Of a DNA stretch of 64,000 nt, positions 8,136 through 16,938 are shown piece by piece. Position 1 is the first letter of the stretch; every line of letters begins with the position of its first letter. The notes below the pieces were generated by a model. The model had not been told where the DNA came from, did no database searches, and saw only the letters and a list, made by a program, of their open reading frames with translations. Both the position numbers and the translations under genes were made by a program. Source of the stretch: an uncultured Clostridia bacterium (GTDB taxonomy: Bacteria; Bacillota; Clostridia; Oscillospirales; Acutalibacteraceae). Location of the stretch: NCBI GenBank assembly GCA_944380885.1, contig CALWIZ010000001.1:62001-126000 (forward strand), in the 5' to 3' direction.

Positions 8136-9992
8136 TCAGAGCGCCAGAACGGCGAAATCCTCCCTGTTTAATTTTAGTCGTCCGTTTTCCGGTTTATTAC
8201 CGAAAATCACCTTTGCTTTGTCAAATTCGTGCGGTATTTCCTGCACAGAGGGCTCGTGCCAGCGGTTTACCGCCACAAGTACGGTGTTTCTGCCCTTTTT
8301 TCTGATATATACAATATCGCCGTAATTCGCGTAGACCGGAACAAAATCGCCCGAAGCGAAAACGGTGCTGCCGCGCCTGAACTGACCCAGCTTTTTATAG
8401 AACCCGACGAGCTCGGAATTTTCCTTTCCCCACGGATATGCCGCTCGGCAGAAGGGGTCTCCGTAGCCGGTCATTCCAGCCTCGTCTCCATAATAGAGCG
8501 ACGGCACTCCCGGCAGCGTGTACTGAAGCACCGCAGCCAGCTTTAAAAGTCTTATCCCTTTTTCAAGCTGTTCGTCTGACAGTTTCTGGACAGACTGCCA
8601 TTCACGGTCTCCGGTCAGCGCGTCGTCGGTAGCCATACGGGTCAGTATCCTTGCCGTGTCATGGGTGCCGATGTGGTTCATCAGCAGCTTTACCGACTGC
8701 GGCGGATAGTTTTCGAGTATGTCGAGCACCGTATCTACAAGCGCTCTGGAATTTCCGCCCTTTACATAGGTGATGATAGCCTCCGCGAGAGGATAGTTCA
8801 TAACCGAGTCAAGCTGCCTGCCGCGCAGAAATCTTCTGCGGCTGCCGTAGCTTATTTTGTTGGTCGCGTCTTCCCAAACTTCGCCGAGCAGATAGTTTTC
8901 ACTGCTTTCGGCCTTTACCGCGAGCCGTATTTTATCAAGAAATGTGTCCGGAAGCTCATCAGCGACGTCAAGCCGCCAGCCTTTTACGCCTTTTTTAAGC
9001 CAGTATCTTAATACTCCGTTCTCACCGGCAATAAAGTTTGAAAAGGAAAGGTTTTCCTCATCTGTCTCAGGAAGCGACGGCACTCCCCACCAGCAGGAGT
9101 AGCCTGCCGGATAGTTTCCGAATTTATACCAGTCCCGGTAGGGTGAGTCGGGAGAATTTGCCGCTCCGACAGTGTCATAGCGGTTTTTCGAGTTAAAATA
9201 ACGGCTGTCGTCTCCGGTGTGGGAAAAAACACCGTCAATTATTATTGATATGCCTCTTTTTTCCGCCGCCTTTATAAGCGAGACAAAATCCTCCTCGCTG
9301 CCGAGCAGCGGGTCGGTTTTCATATAATCCGCCGTGTTGTAGCGGTGGTTTGAGTGAGCCTCAAAAACCGGGTTCAGATAAATACAGCTGACGCCGAGTT
9401 CCTCAAGATAGGGGAGCTTTTGCTCTATACCTTTGAAATCGCCGCCGTAGTAATCGTTGCCGAGACTTTTTTTATCTCCGGTCTGCCTGTATTCGGGCTG
9501 CGCATACCAGTCGCCGCAGAGAAAGCGGTCGTCCGGCACACCGTCTTTTTTCTCTCCGGAGCTGTAAAAACGGTCGGGAAAAATCTGATATATTATTCCT
9601 CCGTCAAGCCAGTCGGGCGTTTTAAAGTCACGCCGGTAAACGGTAAGCTGCCACCATTCTCCTTTTTCTGCCGAGACGATGCCGAGCGAATGCTCAGACT
9701 TTACGACATTAAAATCGCCGTAGTCGCTCGTATATCTGAACTGATACCAGAAAAGCCCCTCTGTAAGAGTTATTTCACATTCGTAAAAGCGGTAGCTGTC
9801 AAGACTGCCGCCCTCGGTCATACGCTGTTCCTTTATTATTTCTGTTCGGTCCGATTTTATTATGAAAAAAGCCGCGTGAACATGAGCGTCATTATGCAGC
9901 AACAACTTAAGCCGAAGGGTATCCCCTTCGGCTAATGCTCCGAGTCTGTTCCTGTAAATTGGGTTTCTTGAGTCAAACGGATAGCGTTCCAT
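8136..9992 (-). CDS. GH13 alpha-glucosidase / neopullulanase-type enzyme
   Basis: 618 residues. An N-terminal beta-sandwich (about 1-120) precedes the alpha-amylase barrel. Conserved regions: DGVFSHTG (region I), GWRLDVADE with the nucleophile Asp (region II), LLGEVWED with the acid/base Glu (region III) and NHIGTHDTARI (region IV). PGVPSLYYGDEAGMTGYGDP is typical of cyclomaltodextrinase/neopullulanase relatives. There is no signal peptide, so it acts in the cytoplasm on maltodextrins or glycogen limit branches. It starts 3 nt after glgP, implying co-translation with the phosphorylase. Exact substrate (alpha-1,4 versus alpha-1,6) is not determinable here. Confidence 0.93.
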   Translation of the reverse strand: MERYPFDSRNPIYRNRLGALAEGDTLRLKLLLHNDAHVHAAFFIIKSDRTEIIKEQRMTEGGSLDSYRFYECEITLTEGLFWYQFRYTSDYGDFNVVKSEHSLGIVSAEKGEWWQLTVYRRDFKTPDWLDGGIIYQIFPDRFYSSGEKKDGVPDDRFLCGDWYAQPEYRQTGDKKSLGNDYYGGDFKGIEQKLPYLEELGVSCIYLNPVFEAHSNHRYNTADYMKTDPLLGSEEDFVSLIKAAEKRGISIIIDGVFSHTGDDSRYFNSKNRYDTVGAANSPDSPYRDWYKFGNYPAGYSCWWGVPSLPETDEENLSFSNFIAGENGVLRYWLKKGVKGWRLDVADELPDTFLDKIRLAVKAESSENYLLGEVWEDATNKISYGSRRRFLRGRQLDSVMNYPLAEAIITYVKGGNSRALVDTVLDILENYPPQSVKLLMNHIGTHDTARILTRMATDDALTGDREWQSVQKLSDEQLEKGIRLLKLAAVLQYTLPGVPSLYYGDEAGMTGYGDPFCRAAYPWGKENSELVGFYKKLGQFRRGSTVFASGDFVPVYANYGDIVYIRKKGRNTVLVAVNRWHEPSVQEIPHEFDKAKVIFGNKPENGRLKLNREDFAVLAL

Positions 9993-9995
9993 CGC

Positions 9996-12416
9996 TTATT
10001 TCTCCGGCTTTACCGCTTTTACAGGAGATGCGTGCCATATTTTTGTTGCGTAGTCGGCTATCGAGCGGTCAGCAGAGAATATGCCGGAATTAGCGATGTT
10101 TATAAGAGACATACGGTTCCAGCGCTCGCGGTCGGCGTAAAGCTCCGCCGCCTTTTTCTGGGCTTCGCGGTAGTCGGCAAAATCGGCAAGCGCCATATAT
10201 CTGTCGGTCTTTTTGAGCGTGTTGTAAATATTGTCGAAATTCTGACCGCCGATTCCCTTGCCTATAAAGTCAAGAGCCTGCTTGAGCACCGGATTGTTGT
10301 TATAGTACTGTGCCGGTGAGTAGCCGTTTTTCTGAAGTCTTAATACCTCCGGCGTCTGCATTCCGAATATTATAATATTGTCATCACCGACAGCCTTGTG
10401 TATCTCAACATTAGCTCCGTCCTCGGTGCCGAGTGTTATGGCTCCGTTCATCATCAGCTTCATATTTCCGGTTCCGCTTGCCTCTGTGGAAGCGAGTGAA
10501 ATCTGCTCGCTTATATCTGCGCTCGGGATCATAAGCTCGGCAAGAGTTACCTTGTAATCCTCAAGGAAGAGAATTTTCAGCTTATCGTTCACTGCACGGT
10601 CTGCGTCTATCACAGTGGACAGCTTGTAGATCATCTGTATTATTTCTTTGGCAAAGAGATAGCCCGGAGCGGCTTTGGCACCAAATATATATGTCTTCGG
10701 TGTGAAATCGGCGTTCGGATTGTCTTTGAGCCACAAATACTGTGAAATAATATTAAGCGCGTTAAGATGCTGACGCTTGTATTCGTGCAGACGCTTGACC
10801 TGCATGTCGAAAACCGAGTCGGGATTTATCACAGCACCCGTGGTTTCCTTAACAAAGCCGGCAAAACGAACCTTATTTGAGTGTTTAATTTCGGCGAGCT
10901 TCGAGAGCACTTCTTTATCATCCTTGAACTCGGCGAGCTTCGAGAGCTTTGAAGCGTCTTTCACGAAACCGCTGCCGATAAGCTCGGTAAGATAAGCGGT
11001 AAGCTCCGGGTTTGCCTGACACAGCCAGCGGCGGTGAGCTATACCGTTTGTTACGTTTGTGAATTTTTCGGGAGTCATTTTCGCGTAATCCTTGAAAAGC
11101 TCATTCACAAGAATCTCGCTGTGCAGCTTTGAAACGCCGTTTACGGTGTGGCAGGAGGCAACGCAGAGGTTTGCCATTCTGATAATGCCGTTCTGAATAA
11201 TGGCGGTGCGCTCAACTACAAGCGGGTCTCCGGTGCGGGAGAGAACCTCGCCCCTGAAGCGGCGGTCTATTTCCTTTATAATCTGATAAATACGCGGTAT
11301 GCGGCTTTTTATAAGCTCCTCCGTCCAGCATTCAAGCGCTTCCGACATTATGGTATGGTTGGTGTAAGCGACAGTACCTGTTACAAGCTCCCACGCCTTA
11401 TCCCATCCGTAGCCGCATTCGTCAAGCAAAAAGCGCATAAGCTCCGGAATCGCGAGAGTCGGGTGGGTGTCGTTTATGTGTATAGCTACCTTTTCGGGCA
11501 GGTTGTCAAGCGTGTTGTAGCGGCTTAAGTGGCGGCGCAGAATGTCCTGAACCGAGGCGGAAACAAGGAAATACTGCTGGCGGAGCCTGAGGGATTTACC
11601 CTCCATATGGTTATCCTCAGGGTAAAGAACCTTTGAAATGTTCTCGGTCATAGCGCGCTGTTCTATCGCGCGTACATAATCTCCCTGATTGAAGGCTGAC
11701 ATATCAAAATCCTGACATTCGGCGCTCCAAAGGCGCAGTACGTTTACTGTTCTGCCGTCTTTTCCGGCGACCATAAGGTCATACGGAACCGCGCGGACGG
11801 TATGGTAACCGGTATGCTCAACATGATGATAGGTCCCGTCCCACCATTCGTTGATTTTACCGTCAAAATTAACGTCAACCGCAGACTCCGAACGCTGCTC
11901 GAGCCATATCCCGCCGCCCGGAAGCCAGAAGTCGGGCATTTCGGTCTGCCAGCCGTCTACCAGTTTCTGACGGAATATTCCCAGCTCATAGCGTATGCAG
12001 TAGCCCATAGCCGAGTAACCGCCGGTTGAAAGCGCGTCAAGGAAGCAGGCGGCAAGACGTCCGAGACCGCCGTTGCCGAGACCTGCGTCAGGCTCAAAAT
12101 CGTAAAGACGGTCAAGCTTTACTTTAAAACGGGCAAGCGCCTTTGACATGGTGTCTGTAAGATCAAGATTAAACAAACTGTTCTTAAGGGAACGCCCCAT
12201 TAAAAACTCCATACTGAGATAGTAAACGGTTTTTGCTTCCTGCTCGTCAGCAGTTTTCTTAAACTCCGCGCGGCGGTCGTTCATTATTTCAAGCAGCACC
12301 AGTACGCAGGCTTTGTAGAAAAGCTCGTCTGAAGCCTGTTCGGGCGATACGCCGAAATTATGCGACAGTTTGCGCTCAATCATGGCAGAAACAGCGGAAA
12401 CAGTATATTTTGTCAT
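9996..12416 (-). CDS. glgP: Glycogen/maltodextrin phosphorylase
   Basis: 806 residues of the GT35 family, releasing glucose-1-phosphate from alpha-1,4-glucans with a pyridoxal phosphate cofactor. Landmarks: YYLSMEFLMGRSL near the N-terminus, EPDAGLGNGGLGRLAACFLD, INDTHPTLAIPELMR, VKRLHEYKRQHLNAL and the PLP-lysine region ASTEASGTGNMKLMMNGA. The start at 12416 is chosen because GGGAG lies 8 nt upstream; the ATG five codons earlier lacks a ribosome site. Its product can enter glycolysis through the phosphoglucomutase encoded at 14.5-16.3 kb, or be activated by GalU (31.8 kb). Confidence 0.96.
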   Translation of the reverse strand: MTKYTVSAVSAMIERKLSHNFGVSPEQASDELFYKACVLVLLEIMNDRRAEFKKTADEQEAKTVYYLSMEFLMGRSLKNSLFNLDLTDTMSKALARFKVKLDRLYDFEPDAGLGNGGLGRLAACFLDALSTGGYSAMGYCIRYELGIFRQKLVDGWQTEMPDFWLPGGGIWLEQRSESAVDVNFDGKINEWWDGTYHHVEHTGYHTVRAVPYDLMVAGKDGRTVNVLRLWSAECQDFDMSAFNQGDYVRAIEQRAMTENISKVLYPEDNHMEGKSLRLRQQYFLVSASVQDILRRHLSRYNTLDNLPEKVAIHINDTHPTLAIPELMRFLLDECGYGWDKAWELVTGTVAYTNHTIMSEALECWTEELIKSRIPRIYQIIKEIDRRFRGEVLSRTGDPLVVERTAIIQNGIIRMANLCVASCHTVNGVSKLHSEILVNELFKDYAKMTPEKFTNVTNGIAHRRWLCQANPELTAYLTELIGSGFVKDASKLSKLAEFKDDKEVLSKLAEIKHSNKVRFAGFVKETTGAVINPDSVFDMQVKRLHEYKRQHLNALNIISQYLWLKDNPNADFTPKTYIFGAKAAPGYLFAKEIIQMIYKLSTVIDADRAVNDKLKILFLEDYKVTLAELMIPSADISEQISLASTEASGTGNMKLMMNGAITLGTEDGANVEIHKAVGDDNIIIFGMQTPEVLRLQKNGYSPAQYYNNNPVLKQALDFIGKGIGGQNFDNIYNTLKKTDRYMALADFADYREAQKKAAELYADRERWNRMSLINIANSGIFSADRSIADYATKIWHASPVKAVKPEK

Positions 12417-12473
12417 AAAAGCATCTCCCATACTTTATAGATAATCATAGATAAGGTTATTATTTACTATTTT

Positions 12474-12502
12474 ATGATACAATATTCAAAGTCTTTTTTC
12501 AA
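12474..12502 (-). promoter_or_regulatory. Predicted promoter for glgP-GH13
   Basis: Minus-strand TTGAAA (12502-12497), 17-nt spacer, TATCAT (12479-12474). The remaining 12503-12626 stretch is very A/T-rich, and I recognise nothing else in it. Confidence 0.5.
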
Positions 12503-12626
12503 TACTTATTTGCAAATATATTTCAATGAATTATTGTATATTATAAATAAAAAAATAGTTTATTTTACATAAAATGAAAGAAAATTCGTTATTTAGCACA
12601 ATATTTTGTTTCTAAATGAATATAAT

Positions 12627-12651
12627 AAAAGCCTCCCTTATTACGGGAGGC
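12627..12651 (-). terminator. Intrinsic terminator after the 47-residue peptide gene
   Basis: Perfect 7-bp stem GCCTCCC / GGGAGGC with a 7-nt loop, followed on the minus strand by TTTTATTATA. It lies 5 nt beyond the stop at 12657. Confidence 0.8.
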
Positions 12652-12656
12652 CTCAA

Positions 12657-12800
12657 TCATTCGTCCTCTGTGCTATCGCACTCGAGGTAATCGCCTTTAA
12701 TGCGGTTCCTGTTGCTTAGCTGGTCAATAAGAACAAGTACGCCGAACGCGGCGGCAAAAAGCGCTAAAATTGACAACGTTACTTTTAAAAATCCTTTCAT
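12657..12800 (-). CDS. Small single-pass membrane protein, 47 residues
   Basis: Short gene beginning MKGFLKVTLSILALF and ending CDSTEDE. Residues 4-26 form one hydrophobic helix; the rest is a charged tail (QLSNRNRIKGDYLE) ending in a run of acidic residues. The ATG has a clear AAAGGTGG ribosome site 9 nt upstream, and an intrinsic terminator follows the stop directly, so it looks like a genuine gene. It lies 55 nt after the cls stop in the same direction and may be co-transcribed. I do not recognise the family. By charge it is probably inserted with the tail in the cytoplasm or outside; orientation is uncertain. Confidence 0.65.
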   Translation of the reverse strand: MKGFLKVTLSILALFAAAFGVLVLIDQLSNRNRIKGDYLECDSTEDE

Positions 12801-12855
12801 ACGATAAACCACCTTTCGTTACACCTATTATATCAAGTTACCGCCTCAATGTCAA

Positions 12856-14385
12856 TCACATAAAAGGCGCAAAAATATGAAGAATCGCCTGCTTCAGCCT
12901 CATAAGTACCGGACGCTTGCGCCATTCGGATATTTTAATCTCTCGTGAGACCTTGAGAAGCTCCTCAAACTGCTGCTTAATGTCTAACACCGTGCTGTTG
13001 TCGCATATCCACGCTCCGCACTCGAAATGGAAAATGAAGCTGCGGTAGTCCATATTTACCGTTCCGACCGTAGCTACCTTGTCATCTGAGACAAATAGCT
13101 TCGAGTGTATGAATCCGGGCGTGTACTCGTAAATTCTGACGCCCGCCTCAAGCAGTTCAAGGTAATTGTACTGCGTTACGGGGTGTACATACCATTTATC
13201 CGGAATATGCGGAGTTATGATCCTTATATCAATACCCGATTTTGCCGCCATCTGTATAACCGTAATCATGGTATTGTCGATAATAAGGTATGGGGAGGTG
13301 ATGTAGACATACTTCTGCGCCGTGCTGAGCATACGCATGTAAATACCTTCCGCCGGATTGCTCTCGTTCAGCGGGTCGTCGCAGTAAGGGAGAACGAACC
13401 CGTCGTCAAAGTCGCCGCCGACCGACATATGCGCTCTCATATCTATCTGTTTTTTGGTGGTAAATTCCCACATACTGCAAAACATCGCGAGGAAACTGTT
13501 TACCGCGCTTCCCGTAAGCATAATTCCGCTGTCCATCCAGTAGCCGAAACGCTTTTCACGGTTGATGTATTCGTCACCGATGTTAAATCCGCCTGTAAAC
13601 GCTGTCCTGCCGTCTATTACTACTATCTTCTGGTGATTTCGGTTGTTCATAAATATGTTCATTGACGGCTTTATCGGGTTAAATACCGAAACCTTGATGC
13701 CCTCCGCGCGCAGATTTGTTATAAAATCTTTATGCTGACGTTTAATAGAGCCGAAATCGTCAAAGATAATTCTGATTTCAACCCCCTTTTTCACTTTGTA
13801 CGAGAGTATTGTGTGTATTCTGTCCCACATATATCCCTCGGCAAGGATAAAAAATTCCATAAAAATGTATTTTTGGGCTTTTTCGAGCTCTGAAAGCAGC
13901 TTTTCAAAAATTTTTTCACCGGGCGAGAGATAGAGGGTATGTGTGCCGACGTAAAGCGGATATCCCGATTCATGTGAAAGATATTCCGCCTGGCGGGCGT
14001 GGAAAATATCATAGTATTTTAATTTTTCATAAGCGTCGGGGTCGCCTTTCAGCAAAGGCAGATAATGGGATTCGCATCTTTCCATTTTTCTGCGCAGGTG
14101 AGGGAGGACACGTCCGCCGCCCCATAGCAGGAATACCGATATTCCGAATACCGGAAAAACGAGTATAAAGATTATCCAGGCGATTTTATGGCTTGGGTTT
14201 CCGCGGCGGTTTACGATGTATACAACGGTTATAATACCGGCTATCATTGAAAGCACATAGAGAGCGGCTGATTTTGCTGTGACATTGTAAAGCACCCAGA
14301 AAAGAAAACCGAGCTGCAGCAAAAGCAAAAGCGCTGAAACAATAATTCGTGTCTGTATTCGTATGCCGCGTTTTCTGTCAGACAT
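12856..14385 (-). CDS. cls: Cardiolipin synthase
   Basis: 509 residues, phospholipase-D superfamily; joins two phosphatidylglycerols into cardiolipin at the membrane. Two or three N-terminal transmembrane segments (about residues 12-85) are followed by two HKD motifs: NHQKIVVIDGRTAFTGGFNI and IHSKLFVSDDKVATVGTVNM. KIAWIIFILVFPVFGISVFL is the usual Cls N-terminal block. Likely co-transcribed with the 47-residue membrane peptide downstream. Divergent from the phosphoglucomutase gene. Confidence 0.95.
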   Translation of the reverse strand: MSDRKRGIRIQTRIIVSALLLLLQLGFLFWVLYNVTAKSAALYVLSMIAGIITVVYIVNRRGNPSHKIAWIIFILVFPVFGISVFLLWGGGRVLPHLRRKMERCESHYLPLLKGDPDAYEKLKYYDIFHARQAEYLSHESGYPLYVGTHTLYLSPGEKIFEKLLSELEKAQKYIFMEFFILAEGYMWDRIHTILSYKVKKGVEIRIIFDDFGSIKRQHKDFITNLRAEGIKVSVFNPIKPSMNIFMNNRNHQKIVVIDGRTAFTGGFNIGDEYINREKRFGYWMDSGIMLTGSAVNSFLAMFCSMWEFTTKKQIDMRAHMSVGGDFDDGFVLPYCDDPLNESNPAEGIYMRMLSTAQKYVYITSPYLIIDNTMITVIQMAAKSGIDIRIITPHIPDKWYVHPVTQYNYLELLEAGVRIYEYTPGFIHSKLFVSDDKVATVGTVNMDYRSFIFHFECGAWICDNSTVLDIKQQFEELLKVSREIKISEWRKRPVLMRLKQAILHIFAPFM

Positions 14386-14472
14386 TGAAAATCCTCCTCA
14401 GAAGAGCGTTGCTTTAGCTATTGTATCATATTTTGTCGGATTATGCAATCAGTATAAAATGTTGAAAATTAC

Positions 14473-14501
14473 TTGTTATTATGGGAAAAATTTGCTATAA
14501 T
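14473..14501 (+). promoter_or_regulatory. Predicted extended -10 promoter for phosphoglucomutase
   Basis: TTGTTA (14473-14478), 17-nt spacer ending in TGC, then TATAAT (14496-14501): an extended -10 promoter 39 nt before the ATG. Confidence 0.7.
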
Positions 14502-14540
14502 GAATCGGGAAAATAATTACTTTGTAAAGGAGTATTTTCA

Positions 14541-16256
14541 ATGGTAAGAGAAAAGTATGAGCTTTGGTGCGAAAAAGCCACGGGGGATAATGACCTTGTA
14601 AAAGAGCTCGAAAGCATCAGGGATAACGAAGAAGCTATATCGGACGCTTTTTATAAAGATCTTGAATTCGGTACAGGCGGTCTGCGCGGGGTAATCGGCG
14701 CGGGCACAAACCGTATGAATATCTATACCGTGGGAAAGGCGTCGCAGGGACTTGCGGCGTATGTTAATTCCGTGTCTGAAAACGGCAGTATTGCCGTAGC
14801 GTATGACAGCCGCATTAAATCCGATCTTTTCGCCAAGACAGCCGCTTCGATTTTCGCGGCTAACGGCATAAAGGTATATATATATAAGGAGCTTATGCCG
14901 ACTCCTATGCTTTCGTTCGCGGTAAGGCGTCTTAAATGCGACGCCGGCGTGGTTGTCACCGCGAGCCATAATCCGGCGAAGTACAACGGATATAAGGCGT
15001 ACGGACCGGACGGCTGCCAGTTAGGACTTGAGGCGGCTGACTATGTGCTTTCGATTATGAATAAGGTCGATATATTCGATGACGTAAAGACTACCGATTT
15101 TGAGAAAGCGGTAGCGGACGGTAAAATCGAGTATATAGGCGACGATATAATAGAAGAATATCTTAACTGCGTTATGGCGTGCAGGGTAGCGCCCGAGGCG
15201 GATGTTGAGTCCCTTAAAGTGGTATACACTCCGCTTCACGGCAGCGGAAACAAGCCGGTAAGGAAAATACTTGATAAAATCGGCGTGAAGAATGTGACGG
15301 TTGTTCCCGAGCAGGAACTGCCGGACGGTAATTTCCCGACGGCGCCGTATCCCAATCCGGAAATACGTCAGGCTTTCGAGTGCGCTCTGAAGCTTGCGGA
15401 GAAGTGCAGCCCCAGCCCCGATTTGCTTCTTGCTACTGACCCCGACTGTGACCGTGTCGGTATCGCCGTGCTTGATGAGGGAGAATACAAGCTGCTTACC
15501 GGTAACGATGTAGGCGCGCTTCTGCTTGATTTCGTGCTGGCAAGAAGAACGGCGAACGGCACTATGCCCGAAAATCCCATTGCCGTAAAGACGATAGTAA
15601 CAACCGAGCTTTGCCGCAGTATAGCTAAGGAATACGGCTGTGAGCTTATTGATGTGCTTACAGGATTCAAGTTTATCGGTGAGCAGATAACCCTGCTTGA
15701 GAAGAAGGGCGAGGAAAAGCGCTTTGTATTCGGCTTTGAGGAAAGCTACGGTTATTTAGGCGGCACTTATGTAAGAGATAAGGACGCTGTTATAGCCTCA
15801 ATGCTTATATGCGAAATGGTAGCTTTTTATAAGGCTGAGGGCAAGAACCTTATTGAAAAACTTGATGAACTTTATAAAAAGCACGGATATTATATGTGTG
15901 CTCAGAAGAGCTTTACCTGCGAGGGCGAGAGCGGAATGAACCATATCAAGGGTATTATGGAGAATTTGAGAAACGATCCGCCGGCTGAGATAAACGGTTA
16001 CGCAGTCGTAAAAATTGACGATTACGAAAAATCTTTAAGCCACGACCTTAAAAACGGTACGGAAAAGAAGATAACACTGCCGGTATCGAACGTGCTGTGT
16101 TATTATATGGAGGACGGCAGCTCGCTTATTGTCCGTCCGTCGGGAACGGAGCCTAAGATAAAGATGTATCTCGGTTCTGTAGGCAAGACTTACGAGAAAG
16201 CCGAAAAGGAGCTTGAAAATCTTACTGAAAAGGGTACAAAGCTGCTCGGATTTTAA
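14541..16256 (+). CDS. pgcA: Phosphoglucomutase (alpha-phosphohexomutase)
   Basis: 571 residues, interconverting glucose-1-phosphate and glucose-6-phosphate. The phosphoserine loop is TASHNPAKYNGYK (about residues 139-151), the magnesium loop DPDCDRVGI, the sugar loop GFEESYGYLGG and the phosphate-binding loop RPSGTEPKIKMYL near the C-terminus. GTGGLRGVIGAGTNRMN is the usual N-terminal block. An AAAGGAG ribosome site precedes the ATG. It joins GlgP product to glycolysis and GalU to UDP-glucose synthesis. The six-hairpin element begins about 65 nt after its stop. Confidence 0.95.
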   Translation: MVREKYELWCEKATGDNDLVKELESIRDNEEAISDAFYKDLEFGTGGLRGVIGAGTNRMNIYTVGKASQGLAAYVNSVSENGSIAVAYDSRIKSDLFAKTAASIFAANGIKVYIYKELMPTPMLSFAVRRLKCDAGVVVTASHNPAKYNGYKAYGPDGCQLGLEAADYVLSIMNKVDIFDDVKTTDFEKAVADGKIEYIGDDIIEEYLNCVMACRVAPEADVESLKVVYTPLHGSGNKPVRKILDKIGVKNVTVVPEQELPDGNFPTAPYPNPEIRQAFECALKLAEKCSPSPDLLLATDPDCDRVGIAVLDEGEYKLLTGNDVGALLLDFVLARRTANGTMPENPIAVKTIVTTELCRSIAKEYGCELIDVLTGFKFIGEQITLLEKKGEEKRFVFGFEESYGYLGGTYVRDKDAVIASMLICEMVAFYKAEGKNLIEKLDELYKKHGYYMCAQKSFTCEGESGMNHIKGIMENLRNDPPAEINGYAVVKIDDYEKSLSHDLKNGTEKKITLPVSNVLCYYMEDGSSLIVRPSGTEPKIKMYLGSVGKTYEKAEKELENLTEKGTKLLGF

Positions 16257-16320
16257 TTTTGAACGGCACTTGCCGCAAATAATAAAGATAGCCCAAAACC
16301 CACAAAATAAAGTTTTCGTC

Positions 16321-16487
16321 CACCTTTTTCAAAAGGTGGTGGGGCAGCGGGGCAAAGCCCCGGAGCGCCCTCGAAAGAGGGCAAGATTGCCTAAAGAAAG
16401 CGCAGGAGGGGCATAAAACGTCCCGGTGGGACGTTTTATGGCGGGGAACCCTCGCCGGGGGTTCCCCAGTGCGGTGCTTGGCACCGC
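16321..16487. repeat. Intergenic element of six consecutive perfect hairpins
   Basis: Six inverted repeats in 167 nt: CACCTTTT/AAAAGGTG (16321-16338), GGGGC/GCCCC (16349-16361), GCCCTC-GAAA-GAGGGC (16367-16382), a 13-bp arm pair starting CATAAAACGTCCC (16412-16440), GGGGAACCC/GGGTTCCCC (16443-16467) and GCGGTGC/GCACCGC (16471-16487). One loop is a GNRA tetraloop, and most stems are G/C-rich, unlike the surroundings. There is no T-run of terminator type. It fills the gap between convergent pgcA and the small hypothetical gene, and its last base touches that gene's stop. I read it as a dispersed structured intergenic repeat; copy number is not visible here. Confidence 0.6.
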
Positions 16488-16789
16488 TATAACAGCTCAC
16501 GCATTTTTTTGCTTATCTGAAAGGCGAGCTTCGCGCCCGTAATAAGTCCCATTTCAAAGAAAACGTCCTGATATACGGCTGTTTCTTTACAGTAACAGCC
16601 GTATATCTCATCAAATTCAGTTATGCTTTTAAACCTCTGCCTGAAAAAGTCAGAGGCTTTTTTATCGGCTTCTTTAAGGCGCTGCGTGTAGCTTCTCGTG
16701 TCAGGCTCAAGGAGACATTCGCCGCCGTTCAAAATAAATTCTCCAATATTGCCGGGGTTGGCTCTTTCCAGTACTTCATTGAATCTCAT
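16487..16789 (-). CDS. Hypothetical protein, about 100 residues
   Basis: Unrecognised small soluble protein, beginning MRFNEVLERANPGN. It is predicted mostly helical, with charged residues, an internal Tyr-Cys-rich YGCYCKETAVYQ patch and a C-terminal FQISKKMRELL. No membrane segment. The start at 16789 has AAAGGAG 8 nt upstream; an ATG seven codons earlier lies on top of that ribosome site. It resembles in size and layout the small DUF proteins common in Clostridia mobile and accessory regions, but I cannot assign a family. Its consensus promoter overlaps a long inverted repeat, and the small HTH gene is divergent, suggesting it is the regulated target. Confidence 0.6.
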   Translation of the reverse strand: MRFNEVLERANPGNIGEFILNGGECLLEPDTRSYTQRLKEADKKASDFFRQRFKSITEFDEIYGCYCKETAVYQDVFFEMGLITGAKLAFQISKKMRELL

Positions 16790-16831
16790 TTTCTTTTCTC
16801 CTTTGTTCATAAAAAATTTACATTTCTGAGC

Positions 16832-16868
16832 TTTTTAAATAATCAAACAAAGTTTGATTATTTAAAAA
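16832..16868. promoter_or_regulatory. 17-bp perfect inverted repeat at the start of the hypothetical gene's transcript (candidate operator)
   Basis: Arms TTTTTAAATAATCAAAC (16832-16848) and its exact complement (16852-16868), separated by AAA. It covers the expected +1 of the minus-strand promoter. It could be a repressor operator or, in RNA, a leader hairpin; A/T richness and position favour an operator. Confidence 0.55.
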
Positions 16869-16869
16869 T

Positions 16870-16898
16870 ATTATAAGCAATTTCGAAAAGAATGTCAA
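16870..16898 (-). promoter_or_regulatory. Consensus promoter for the hypothetical gene
   Basis: Minus-strand TTGACA (16898-16893), 17-nt spacer, TATAAT (16875-16870): an exact match to the vegetative consensus. Such a strong promoter normally needs a repressor, consistent with the adjoining inverted repeat. Confidence 0.8.
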
Positions 16899-16938
16899 TA
16901 GTAACTTTGATATCAGACAAATTTACTTTGCTTTTTGT

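Noticed and set aside
9354..9935. A 193-residue plus-strand open frame inside the GH13 gene.
   Set aside because: Antisense to the catalytic domain of a strongly supported gene; no start signal.
16213..16500. Open frames on both strands across the hairpin train.
   Set aside because: The inverted repeats keep both strands open by chance; the predicted peptides are low-complexity and lack ribosome sites.
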